From: Eopsaltria australis | Taxonomy: Eukaryota; Chordata; Aves; Passeriformes; Petroicidae | DNA length: 64,000 bases | Direction of reading: 5' to 3' | Assembly (NCBI GenBank): GCA_034509425.1 | Contig: JAVTVJ010000130.1 | Span: 1,853,501-1,917,500 of the forward strand | Shown here: piece by piece, positions 26,380-36,600 of the stretch | Layout of the letters: each line of letters begins with the position of its first letter | Position numbering within the stretch: the first letter of the stretch is position 1 | The notes under the pieces: generated by a model | What the model was told of the DNA's origin: nothing | Databases searched by the model: none | What the model saw: the letters and a program-made list of their open reading frames with translations, nothing else | Position numbers and translations under genes: made by a program

Positions 26380-29300
26380 GTACCGCCGCTCCGGGGGGAA
26401 GCGGGCAGGGGGCGGCCACGGCTGCCCGGGGTGTCCGCTGTGAGGAGAGGGCGGAGGGAACGCCCGCCCTGGGCTCGCTCGGTGCGCGTTTCCCGCTGTC
26501 CGCAGAGGAGCGGGTTCGGCTGTCCAAGTGTGAATGTAACCGGCTACAAGCCTGCCACTGAAACATCCCCTTGGCGCCCAGAGTAACCCCGTGAGTGTAA
26601 CGGGACTGTGCTATAGGAAGCAAAACTCGGGCTCAGAGGAAGTTAACAAAGACACTGAATAGGAGATTTATAAGAAAAAGATGTCCAGCACCCAGCTGTG
26701 AGGGGGAGGCCCGAACAGGGCTGGCAACCGAACTATTCCTTCTATAGAGCTGCCTCTCCTAGCAGCGGTTCCTGTCACTCTATTTCCTGTAAGGGATTAG
26801 CTCCTATCACTGCAGTACCCTTGTAAAAAGACAGTCAAGTTGGTTTTCTGCCTTGTTTCCCAAGAAGGTTATGGTGTGCTTACTGGTGTCCATCTAGTTC
26901 CTTCCTTCTCTTATTCCAAAAGAAACTTACGAGGCATTTGGATAATATACATATGTAAGTATTACTCAAATTTATATATAATATAATAGTATATATTGTA
27001 TGTGTATATATCTATATATAATATTATAAGGAAGGATATGGAAGAAAGGAGGCAAAGAGAGATGACTGTGTAAGAAACACAGGCTTCATTCATACCCCTG
27101 CTCATCAAGTGCACATCTCTGTGTTCCATTTCCTTCAGGCTGCCAGTTCCCAAGCTAGAAGATACAATTACAAGATACCTGAATGCCCAAAAACCGCTTT
27201 TAAATGATGACCAGTTCAGGTATGGACAAACACACATTGCAGTGTCATGTTTTGCTTCAGACCCAAGTGTTAATATAAAAAATACGTGACTTGTGGCAGC
27301 ATTTTGACTCTTTTCTTGATTGCTGTAGGAAAACTGAAGAAATTGCTCATGCCTTTGAAAAGGGGATTGGAAGAGAGCTGCACGAGCAACTGGTTGCTCA
27401 AGACAATCAGAACAAGCATACAAGTTACATTACAGGTATGTTGACCTGCTGCGTGTAGGACAAGTCTATAGATCATCATACTTCATAACTGCTCATAATG
27501 CCATAAAAATAATAGGCTGAAGCTTTAAGTAACCCAGAAACTTGGAGTAACCTGCTGTGAGCACTCTCTGTGGGTGTATTTGACCAATTTCAGAGGCTGG
27601 TGGAAAGAAGAATGCTCATTATCTAAGTTCATGTATTCAACCAGAATTCTGGGTAGATAGATACTGGAACAGTGGTATTTTTTCTTGAGTTTATAGGGTT
27701 TAGGTTAAAGAGGAGCTTATCTATCACTTCCCTTAAGGAAACTGAAGCAATAATTTCTAAATAATTCCCTGTTATTTAGCAAGAAAACTAAACTTTGAGG
27801 GAGGGGAGGAGTCACAGAGTATAACTAAGTTTGGGAGGCAGAAGTGGTCAGTACTTGGGACTTAAAAGCCCTTAAAACTACAAAACTATGGTCTTTAAAA
27901 AAGCCAAAGAAATAGAAAAATAAGAATAAATACAAACGAATCAGGAGAGGGAGAGCATGTGTATAGCCTGTTGATTATTCTGCTTTATTATTGCTTCCAC
28001 ATGTAAGTGTCTGCTTGTGAAAGTATTAGATAGCAGCAGAGATTGAAATAGTCAAATACCTATGGAAGAATTTCCATGTTGCCCAGTGACTGCACTTCTG
28101 TCCTTGCTGTCTGTTGAGACTGCCTGCTAAGGTGTTAGCTACCACTCATTCTCTAGAGAATTCCAGGTTATTTCACAAAAACTGCTGTTTGGGTTGTTGC
28201 ATTTTACTTTCCATTCACTTTGAACGACATCTTGGGTTTTAAGTGGTGGCTTTATGTTGTTCATCAGTGCTAATTACTATGCTGCTTTTTGTCTGTGAAT
28301 GGTGGGGTGTCTGTATTGCTTTTTGTTCAGTTATTTTTCTTCTTTATGCCTCATGAAAGGCCTGCTCCACTTGAAATTGGTTTCTGAAAGTATGTAGAGT
28401 TGCCTCCACCCTGGACTTTCAAGTCTGTGGGTAAAAGGCTACGGGCTTGATGACAGATATGGTTTTAAAATTGTAAATGAGTGTTGCTTACATACCTGTG
28501 AGAACCTGTAATTGAAGTTGTAACTTTGTTCCTTAACCTGTCACCCTTCTTACAGTCCAGGTAGAAGGTTCAACCTCAGTGAGATGCACTCAGTGACAGT
28601 GAGTTACAGAAATCAATTGTTTGAGAGTAGGTAAAGGCATGAACCACTCCAAATGTGAGGTGTGCACCAAAATATGGAGCTGGGGAGCTGCACTGTATGT
28701 CCTGGGATGTAAGGTTTATCATTGAGCCATATAGAAAACAGGGAGTTGGCCCTTGTTGCTAATGACGTGGACGTCCTTAATGTGGATTATTCCAAACCCA
28801 GTATTTTTATGATTAGCCCACAGTATCCTTCTTCATAATGGGGGTTTAGAGAAGCCTTGGGTGAATTATTGCATATGTTTGTCTTTGTTGGAATACACAA
28901 TCCTCTGGTCTGACTCAGGAAGCTGCTTTTATGTTCTGACCTCTTTCTCAACTCTCAACTTTCAGGTCCCTGGTTTGACATGTACCTAAAAGCACGTGAG
29001 CCTGTTGTTTTGAATTTTAATGCATTTATGTCTTTTAATCCTGATCCAAAATCGGAATACAACGATCAGCTCATACGAGCTACGAACATGACTGTTTCTG
29101 CTGTACGTTTTATGAAGACCTTCAGGGCTGGTCTCCTTGAACCAGAGGTTTTTCACCTCAATCCAGAAAAAAGTGACACTGAGATCTTCAAAAAAATTAT
29201 CCGATTTGTGCCTTCTTCAATTTCTTGGTTTGGTGCCTACATGGTCAATGCTTACCCCCTAGATATGTCTCAGTACTTCAGGCTTTTCAATTCTACACGG

Positions 29301-31474
29301 CTTCCTAAGCTCAACAAAGACGAGCTTTATACAGATGAAAAGGCAAAACACTTACTAGTGTTGAGAAATGGAAATTTTTATGTGTTTGATGTTATTGATA
29401 GAGATGGAAACATGCTGAAACCCTCAGAAATACAAGCACACTTGAAATACATCCTTAGTGACAACAGTCCTGCCCCGGCCTTCCCTCTTGGCTACCTCAC
29501 CAGTGAAAACCGAGATACATGGGCATTGCTGAGGAAGAATCTACTGGAGAATGGCAATGAAGAAGCTCTTCAAAAAGTAGACTCTGCCATGTTTTGTTTA
29601 AGTTTAGATGATTTTCCTGTTAAAGACTTTGTGCACGTGTCCCACACTATGTTACATGGAGATGCTGCAAACCGCTGGTATGACAAATCCTTTAATCTTA
29701 TCATAACTAAGGATGGCTCTGCAGGAATTAATTTTGAACATTCCTGGGGAGATGGTGTGGCTGTGCTCAGGTTCCAGAATGAGGTTTTTAAAGACACCAC
29801 CATGACACCAGCCATCAGCCCCCAGTCCCAGCCCGCTTCAGTTGACTCTTCCAGAGCAGTGCAGAAACTTGACTTTAAGCTGAACGATGCCTTAAAAGCA
29901 GGGATTACCAAAGCCAAACAGAAGTTCGATGCCTCTGTAGAATCTCTGTCTCTTAACCAAATCCAGTTCCAAGAAGGGGGCAAGGAAGTTCTAAAGCAGA
30001 AGAAGGTGAGCCCAGATGCTGTGGCTCAGCTGGCCTTCCAGATGGCTTTCCTTCGCCTGTACGACCAGACCGTCGCTACGTACGAGTCCTGCAGCACTGC
30101 AGCTTTCAAGCACGGCCGTACAGAAACCATACGTCCTGCCTCTGTCCACACAAAGAAATGCTCTGAAGCCTTTGTCAAGGAGCTCTCCAAACACAGCACA
30201 GAGGAGCTGCAGAAGTTGATAATGGAGTGCTCCAAGTACCACGGCCGTTTGACAAAGGAGGCTGCTATGGGTGAGTAGGAATACATCAAACACTCCTCCT
30301 TTTGCACTGAAATGTCTAGTAAGGTTGCTGTAAATATTTACAACTAAATAATTTAATGTTGATGGAGGTCTAATGTAAACTTGACAAAAACAGTAGCAGA
30401 AGGCTGCAGTTTGAAGTGCATTCCCTCATTCTCACTCATTTCTTGATGGAGAGCATCTTGATGGAGTGCCTCTGTGCTTCCCACAGCACCTTTCATGTGC
30501 AGAGAACTTCTTATACTTCAGTTTTTGTCCTTAGAGCAGTGGGACTATTTGAAGATTTCTTAAATACTTAATGCATTTTGGACAAGAACTTCGGCTTTAA
30601 GGCTGAGGAGGTACTGTCTTATCTCTGCAACTGTGGGATAAAAGCTTTAAGAACTTCCAAATCAAACTAATTTTTTGGCCATGCTACTCCTGGCATTATT
30701 CTAAATGCTTTCTTTTGAACTGCCCAGAAGCATTGAAATTGACAGCAGTAAAATTGAATATTATCCCACAGAGTCTAAGATTTGTCTCCTTTTGTTGGTG
30801 CAAGATGCTCTTCCTCTTTAGATTTATAAATTTTAGGAAAGGCTTTTTCTGCATTAAACATCTTGGCTATGTTCAGATAAATAGTTAATCAAAGAATGCA
30901 GTGTATTATTAAAATTGTTAACACTGCACTTTTGTGTACTCTCCTGCTCCTGTTGAGACTTGCAGTGAAACAAGCAGGCCCTGTTTTCCTAGGACATGGG
31001 CATGAAAAATCAGAAAAATATTTCCTACCAGTACAAAAATGAACCCCAGTTCTACAGACCTTCTCTTTTGTGGCTGAGATGAGTTTACTTCCCACAAAAG
31101 TCAGGCACCTCTCTCTCTCACACCTGTTCTTTCTTTCCCCAGGCCAGGGCTTTGACCGGCATCTCTTCAGCCTGCGCTACTTGGCCTTGTCCAAGGGGCT
31201 GGCACTGCCTGATTTCTATCAAGACCCAGCCTATGCTCGCATTAATCACAACATCATTTCCACCAGCACCTTGGTGAGCCCAGCTGTGCAGTTAGGAGGG
31301 TTTGGCCCCGTGGTAGCTGATGGCTTTGGAGTAGGGTATCAGGTACAGGATGACTGGATAGGTTGTAATGTTTCCTCTTATCCAGCTAGGAATGGTAAAG
31401 AATTCCTTCAGTGTGTACACAAGTCACTGGAAGATATCTTTAGTGTTTTAAATGGCAAGAAAATTGGTAGTTAG
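26258..31474 (+). CDS. CPT2: CPT2, carnitine O-palmitoyltransferase 2, mitochondrial (complete, five exons)
   Basis: Transfers long-chain acyl groups from carnitine back to coenzyme A on the matrix side of the inner mitochondrial membrane, the last step of the carnitine shuttle feeding beta-oxidation. Exons are 26258-26379, 27139-27219, 27329-27435, 28966-30270 and 31143-31474; all junctions are GT-AG and in phase. The product is 648 residues (human 658), with the difference in the N-terminal import sequence. Visible landmarks are an arginine/alanine-rich transit peptide, [14 protein letters not shown], the acyltransferase signature [14 protein letters not shown] across the exon 1/2 joint, the catalytic histidine in FEHSWGDGV at residue 362 (human His372), TETIRPAS, and STSTLVSP near the C-terminus. 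Exons 2, 3 and 4 (81, 107, 1305 nt) match the human exon sizes as I recall them. The ATG has A at -3 and G at +4. Intact, no anomalies in the coding sequence. Confidence 0.98.
26955..27030. repeat. AT-rich simple repeat in CPT2 intron 1
   Basis: Runs of TATATA, ATATAATATAATAG and TATGTGTATATATC in an interrupted (TA)n tract about 100-180 bp upstream of the exon 2 acceptor. Likely to vary in length between individuals. Confidence 0.8.
27139..27219 (+). CDS. CPT2: CPT2 coding exon 2
   Basis: 81 nt; acceptor TTTCCTTCAG, donor GTATGG. Encodes [20 protein letters not shown] and LNDDQF, the first carnitine acyltransferase signature. Phase 2 at both ends. Confidence 0.96.
27329..27435 (+). CDS. CPT2: CPT2 coding exon 3
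   Basis: 107 nt; acceptor GATTGCTGTAG, donor GTATGT. Encodes [20 protein letters not shown] and [15 protein letters not shown], ending with the first base of the glycine that begins GPWFDMYL in exon 4. Confidence 0.96.
27436..28965 (+). other. CPT2: CPT2 intron 3
   Basis: 1.5 kb between two secure exons. AT-rich single-copy sequence; no repeat or RNA gene recognised. Intron 1 (26380-27138) holds the AT-rich simple repeat near 26960, intron 2 (27220-27328) is only 109 bp, and intron 4 (30271-31142) shows nothing notable. Confidence 0.85.
28966..30270 (+). CDS. CPT2: CPT2 coding exon 4 (large catalytic exon)
   Basis: 1305 nt, the exon carrying two thirds of the enzyme; acceptor ACTTTCAG, donor GTGAGT. 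Contains [30 protein letters not shown], the [15 protein letters not shown] carnitine-site region, catalytic HSWGDG and [16 protein letters not shown]. Confidence 0.97.
31143..31474 (+). CDS. CPT2: CPT2 coding exon 5 and stop
   Basis: 332 nt; acceptor TTCTTTCCCCAG. Encodes [19 protein letters not shown], the STSTLVSP and [17 protein letters not shown] substrate-site motifs and the C-terminus VLNGKKIGS, then TAG. Confidence 0.97.
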
Positions 31475-32110
31475 ACATAAAGACATTCAAACACTTCACA
31501 GTTGCAGCATAAAATGCAGATTATGTCTAATTGACATACTAATCAGTGTTCAGCATGGCTGAGACTGTCCAGCTTAACTGGTTTCATGTATCATCCTTGA
31601 ACTTGAATACTGTTAGATTCACTAGGAAATTTCTGTCTATTTTGAAGAAATCAATTACAGACCTTGAATGCATTTCAGGACATACATTCACTATGTCAAA
31701 TTAAGTAACAGATCCATGTGTTTTTAAAACACTTTATCTAAAATAAGCATTTTTATTGAGTTAATGAACTTGGAACACCCGTGTTCCATGAATGTTTGAA
31801 CAGACTACAGTACTGTGACACCACTCTTGTTTTGATTTTTTAAAAAATATATGCAATAATTTTAAACATGGAAGAGTGGTTCCATTTGCACTCTTGCAGT
31901 AAGCTTGCTTACTAACTTGTCACACTTATCTCTTTAAACTTGAATTTATATCAGAACTGATTGTGCCTCAACTGCTTGAAGCCGTTCCACTATAACAGCT
32001 TTTAGAGAGACAAAAAAATGAAGTGGGAGGCTTTAAGTAACCTGCAATTGGGTTGTTAAACTGACTGGAAAAGACTGTATTTTAATAAAGCTGTCTATTA
32101 ATAACCACAA
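31475..32110 (+). other. CPT2: CPT2 3' untranslated region (inferred)
   Basis: From the TAG stop to shortly after AATAAA at 32084-32089. The extent is inferred from the first good poly(A) signal; shorter or longer forms are possible. Confidence 0.7.
32084..32089 (+). terminator. CPT2: CPT2 poly(A) signal AATAAA
   Basis: Canonical hexamer about 610 nt after the CPT2 stop codon, followed by T-rich sequence. The first canonical plus-strand AATAAA noted after the stop. Confidence 0.75.
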
Positions 32111-33379
32111 AGTTCTTTTATTGCCATATCTAAATCATACAGCATGGATAGACCCTTTATCATTAGCTCACATTTCTTACAAAGGTTGGAAAGAAAACTG
32201 CTGCAAGCATTCTGCACTTTGTCTGGTATGTAGAACTTGAATTCCTGCCTTTTACCCTCCTGATTTCCAGTTTTCCTTCTGGGAGGCCGAGTCTTTCTGT
32301 GGAGCTGAATTGCACAGTGGTGTTGGCTTCTGTGAGCTGGGTAAAACTAATGCAGCTCATGTCCCACTGCCCTGGACAAATATATCAGCAGAACACAAAA
32401 GTCGGAGCACATTGGTTGGAGGTGACAGATCAGGTTCAGAGGCTCAGAAACTACTTCCCTTTGCTTTTCCTTTGGGTATCTCAGCTTCCAGGTTCTCCCA
32501 GGATCTTTTTAATTTAGCACAGTAAGTGTAAGCAATACCCTGTCCTGGAAGTATGAAATAAAAGTGCTAGCAGGGGAGAGGCATGCTTCTCATATGGAAG
32601 CCTGAAGGCTCTGATCCTGTAATGTGCTGTTCTAGTTTTCAGCTGAAAAAACTGTATTTTAAAACTTAGCACAATTGTTCTTGCTTATTTAAACAAAGAA
32701 AGGAAGGTGGTAATTGGGGAAGATGGGGGAAATAATGTATCAAGAAACAATAATCAGACCAAAAGTCTGAATAAAATTCACTGAAGATTGGTTGTTTTTT
32801 TTTTTTTCTTTTTTGGTTTGGTAGGATTTTTTGTTGTTTTTAAATAAGAGAATAGCTGGCAGAATTGTGAGCGCACTCACCAAGGAGTACAGAGGCTGTC
32901 TTCAGCTAAAAATGAGGTTTACTTAATGACATTCTTGGGGAAGATAACTTGCTTTTCAGAGGATTGTAACTGTGTAAGTGTCAGCAGAAGTCAAGCTTAG
33001 TAAGTGTTCTCAGGAAACTCACCTCAGTCTTTACCTGAAGTGGCAGAAAGCTGCTAAAGGTGTAGCTGTTCCCTTGAACAGTTAACACAGAGCCTTTAGT
33101 AATGCTTGTAGCCCTTTCCTCATGACAGGAGTGGTGAGTGGCAAGACTTTATTTGCTTACGTTAGAGAATCAAACGTGGTTACTTCCTGGTGACAAACCA
33201 TTAAAACCTTTAAGGCTGTAAGTTGTGTGAGTAGTTACTGTATCCATTAGCTAAGCTAGAGTCCATCACAATCATATAATTCCAAAACCCCACAGCAGCA
33301 AGGACATGGCACAATTCAGTCAATGTGTACTATTTTCAGTTTGTACTGAGGCCATCTCCAAGTGCTCCATGGGAAATAC
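32111..33379. other. Intergenic region between CPT2 and CZIB 3' ends
   Basis: CPT2 and CZIB converge here. AT-rich; a T run near 32790-32812. No coding feature recognised. Confidence 0.7.
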
Positions 33380-33385
33380 TTTATT
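33380..33385 (-). terminator. CZIB: CZIB distal poly(A) signal AATAAA (candidate)
   Basis: TTTATT on the plus strand, giving AATAAA 215-220 nt after the CZIB stop. A proximal AATAAA also occurs at 33581-33586, only 14 nt after the stop codon. Either or both may be used. Confidence 0.45.
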
Positions 33386-33424
33386 AGGGCATGCTGGTGA
33401 CAGAAGGTACAACTCAGTGATATT

Positions 33425-33481
33425 GGTCAAAGGTTGAACTTGATCTTGGAGATCTTTTCCAACCTTAATGATTCTGTGAAC
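33425..33481 (+). mobile_element. CR1 LINE 3' end, plus orientation
   Basis: Reads ggtcaaaggttgaacttgat, cttggagatcttttccaacc, then ttaatgattctgtgaa, the standard CR1 3' terminus ending in the ATTCTRTGA-type short repeat. It lies 120-175 bp past the CZIB stop codon, antisense to that gene. Confidence 0.85.
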
Positions 33482-33580
33482 TTAGGTTTCCATTTCTGAA
33501 GTGCAGCCATGTAAAAAAGTAACTCCAAGGAAACTGCATATCTGGTGTTTCCAGCTCCTCCATCAATAACCATGTTATAA

Positions 33581-33586
33581 TTTATT
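33581..33586 (-). terminator. CZIB: CZIB proximal poly(A) signal AATAAA (candidate)
   Basis: AATAAA begins 14 nt beyond the TGA stop on the minus strand. If used, the 3'UTR would be only about 30-40 nt, so the distal signal at 33380 may be preferred. Confidence 0.4.
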
Positions 33587-33599
33587 AAGGGTATGAACT

Positions 33600-33677
33600 T
33601 CAGCATTTTACAAATTTATGGGTAACTTCATAGATGCCAACAGATTCCTTTGTTTTTTCATCATAGTCATTCCAATC
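33600..33677 (-). CDS. CZIB: CZIB coding exon 8 and stop
   Basis: 25 codons plus TGA; acceptor CTTCCTACAG. Encodes [20 protein letters not shown] then KFVKC, against human [25 protein letters not shown]. Confidence 0.94.
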   Translation of the reverse strand, partial: DWNDYDEKTKESVGIYEVTHKFVKC

Positions 33678-36600
33678 CTGTAGGAAGTAAGATTTCACAG
33701 TATTAGTCACAGAGGACAGAATGCACATAGACTGGAATTCAAACTGGAACTAAATGCTACTCAAAGTTTGGGTCTTAGATTATCTGTAGAAAGTTAAATT
33801 TTAACAGGTGAGAGTAGCAAGAGCACTCACCTGAAATTAAACAAGCTTCAGTCTCAATGTTTTTATATATATAAATTGCTGGGGTTTATTTTCTTCTGTA
33901 GTCCCCAGGCTGTAGTGGACACACAGCAGCCATGGCAGGGGAAAGGATTATCTATCATTTACAATACCCCAATCAGGTGTGTAAGCAGACAGGCAGATCC
34001 CTGCCAAGTAGGATACCAGGGAACAGATTTGACCTTGAGATTCCTGTTCACAGCCAAGGAAGATTTGCAATACTGGTGTCATTATCCTGAGCTTTGAAGG
34101 ACAGTGTCTCTATTACTTTTTAACCTCCCTGTGCACAGGACAATGGGCAGGGATCTTCCTAGAAAAATCAGCTCACCACTTTAATAACCCCAGTCACTTA
34201 GCATTCCAGGTTCTTGCTCTCTGGAATTCTTGAGTGACTTAAATCTTTGTCAGCTGCTAAGTTAACAAATCCATACTTCTAAAATTACTCTGTTAGTAAC
34301 GCTGGTTGCTCATACTTGATTCAGTTTCTCTCTCCAGCTGTGGCCTTCCTGTGGTTACAGAAGAGCAAAACCAGTCTAGGGTGGGTATTTTGGACCAGTG
34401 ACTTGGGGAAAGCAAGCTAGTAAGTAGTTTACTAATGAAACTAATACAACATACCTTTTCCAACAAGTTTATGTCGTTGAAAGGTGTGCCAGATTCTGCA
34501 CCTTCAGCAGCAAACCCTGCCTGCAAACACATTTGCAGAAATTTTTTTAAGTTAAGTTGTACTGAGGAAATAATAAATATGATCATTGAAACAAATTTAA
34601 AGAAAGTAGCTCAACACAAAAATGTATTGTGTTTCTTCTAAATTAGGTAGAAGGAATAGCCAAGCTCTTTTCTAGTTAGGGTCAGTGTAAGGTTGGGACC
34701 CTGCTTGTGCACTGGAAAAGTTAAGCAACCTGAGTAAAATGAGGGAACACTGCTCCTCTATTTTTCCCAGCAAGAAAAAGTATTTCCTACTATTCTAGAT
34801 AATGTTAAACCTTAGTTTTTACGTTTGTGTAGCAGCATCCAATTACTACTAATAGCTTTGTGTTCAGAGTCCACACAAGCGTTAACAGCTTCCTAATACA
34901 CTGCAAGTAAAGTAATAGAAAATGTGGGAGAAAGTTAATAGTTCTAGCTTGAATATTGTCAGAATCCAAGACACTCCAGAGAAGGAGCAGCTTGCATTGG
35001 ATTTAGGTACAAAAGTGACAAGCAAGCTTTATGTGTAAGGAGGATCAGCTGGCTGAGTGAACAGATTAGTACTCCAAACAAGCATTTCACAGGGGACAGT
35101 TCTTCACTGCCATCACTGTTGCTGTTTTGAAAGAGTAGAGAAAGGAAAGCTCTAGGAAGGTGCTCTGGTTTATCTTCTATAGGAACAGCTCTCTAACTTT
35201 AGGGTTCACACTTACCAAGCTGTACAGTAACTCTTACTAGTTTTAAAAGTACCTTAAAAATCCCTGCAACTTCCATAGCATGCAGAAAGGTTTCTTACAT
35301 TGCCAGTTCTAACTACAGAATTTTATTAACAAGTGGCTAAAAATCAAAGGTAGGTTCTTCCTGGTGTTCTGCAAGGGATCTACACTTCCATTTCTGATAA
35401 AAAAATCCCCACTAGTGCTAGTCAGACATTTAGCTGTAAGAATGTGCAAAGTAAGCCACAGGACTTTAAAATATTTGGGGATTTGAATGGAAGGTTAAGC
35501 ACTTGGGAGTTAAATAAACCACAGAGTGTGGCAGATCTAACAAATCTAACAACAGGAGAGGGATCTGCAGGGCACAGTGGCCTTTCTGTAACTGTCAGAA
35601 GGCCATGTCAAGGAAACTGCTGGGGTGGAGAGGAAGATCAGCATTGTGGGTGAAAACTGAGCTGAGTATAGAACAAACACCAGGAAAATGAAAGAAGCCC
35701 TGCTTTTGCCTCCTGCAGCCATTCACCAGCCATGTGACTGCAATTGCAAATTTCTGCACTAGAAGAAAAAGGTGTAAAAAGAGGATTTATATCAGAGAAA
35801 CAAAAGATACTCTTTCCTCTTTATGGTGGTTAGTTTTTTTTTTATAACTACTATAATTTAAGTATGACATGCAAGAGATTAGGCCACTTTAAGTTGAACT
35901 CCAGGTGTGGTTGTATTACATCTACCAAAAATACAGAGAAAATACAGTGATTCTATGGCCACATGCCATGTTTAGTGCTAATCAAAAGTGAGATCTAAGG
36001 TCATGCAGAAGCCAGGCTGGCTTGGATCACGCCAAATATAAAGCAGTTGACAAAACTGTTCTGAACTGCTGAAGTCATTTGAGCATCAGAAAACTCTCAT
36101 TTACCAATTTAGGCATCCAAAAATTCACTGAAATACCTCTTCAGGGATTCAAGTACTCTACAGTCAAGTGCACCAAACTCAGAATATTAAATTAAAACTT
36201 TTGTTACAGCTGTGAAGTCTTTGTTCTGTAGATAAAATTGACAGCTGGGATGCAGAACTATAAACACCTACATTTTTTAGTCTTCCCATAGATTTTTCTT
36301 TAAGTACAAGTTCCTAAGTCTGGTTGCAAAGCTTTCAAGCAGGAAGAAACTAATAGCCATTCTGGAATAAAGGAATAACCATTCATCAAAAAGATGGATT
36401 TCACTCACATAGATAAAGACCTCCCCCAGCACACTGCAGTGGGGATTCTATTTATATCAAATTCGTTGTAGGATTGGCTTTTTTGGGCTGTTTCTTAGCA
36501 CAGCATCCCAGTCTGAGAGAAGGATAAGACAGGTTTATATTTGTCAGTCTATTTACACCTAATCCGACTGGAATAATAGGTTAAATATAGCAGGGAGTTA

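Larger units (their letters stand above)
25860..26470. promoter_or_regulatory. CPT2: CPT2 CpG-rich promoter region
   Basis: Very high G+C and frequent CG dinucleotides surround CPT2 exon 1 and extend into intron 1, as in housekeeping promoters. Multiple GGGCGG boxes lie in the tandem repeat. No TATA box is evident. The transcription start cannot be placed from sequence alone. Confidence 0.75.

Noticed and set aside
25799..26623. 274-codon minus-strand frame and 151/157-codon partners rich in Pro/Ala/Arg/Gly
   Set aside because: They are translations of a 21-bp tandem repeat whose period is divisible by three; one overlaps CPT2 exon 1 antisense. No non-repetitive domain.
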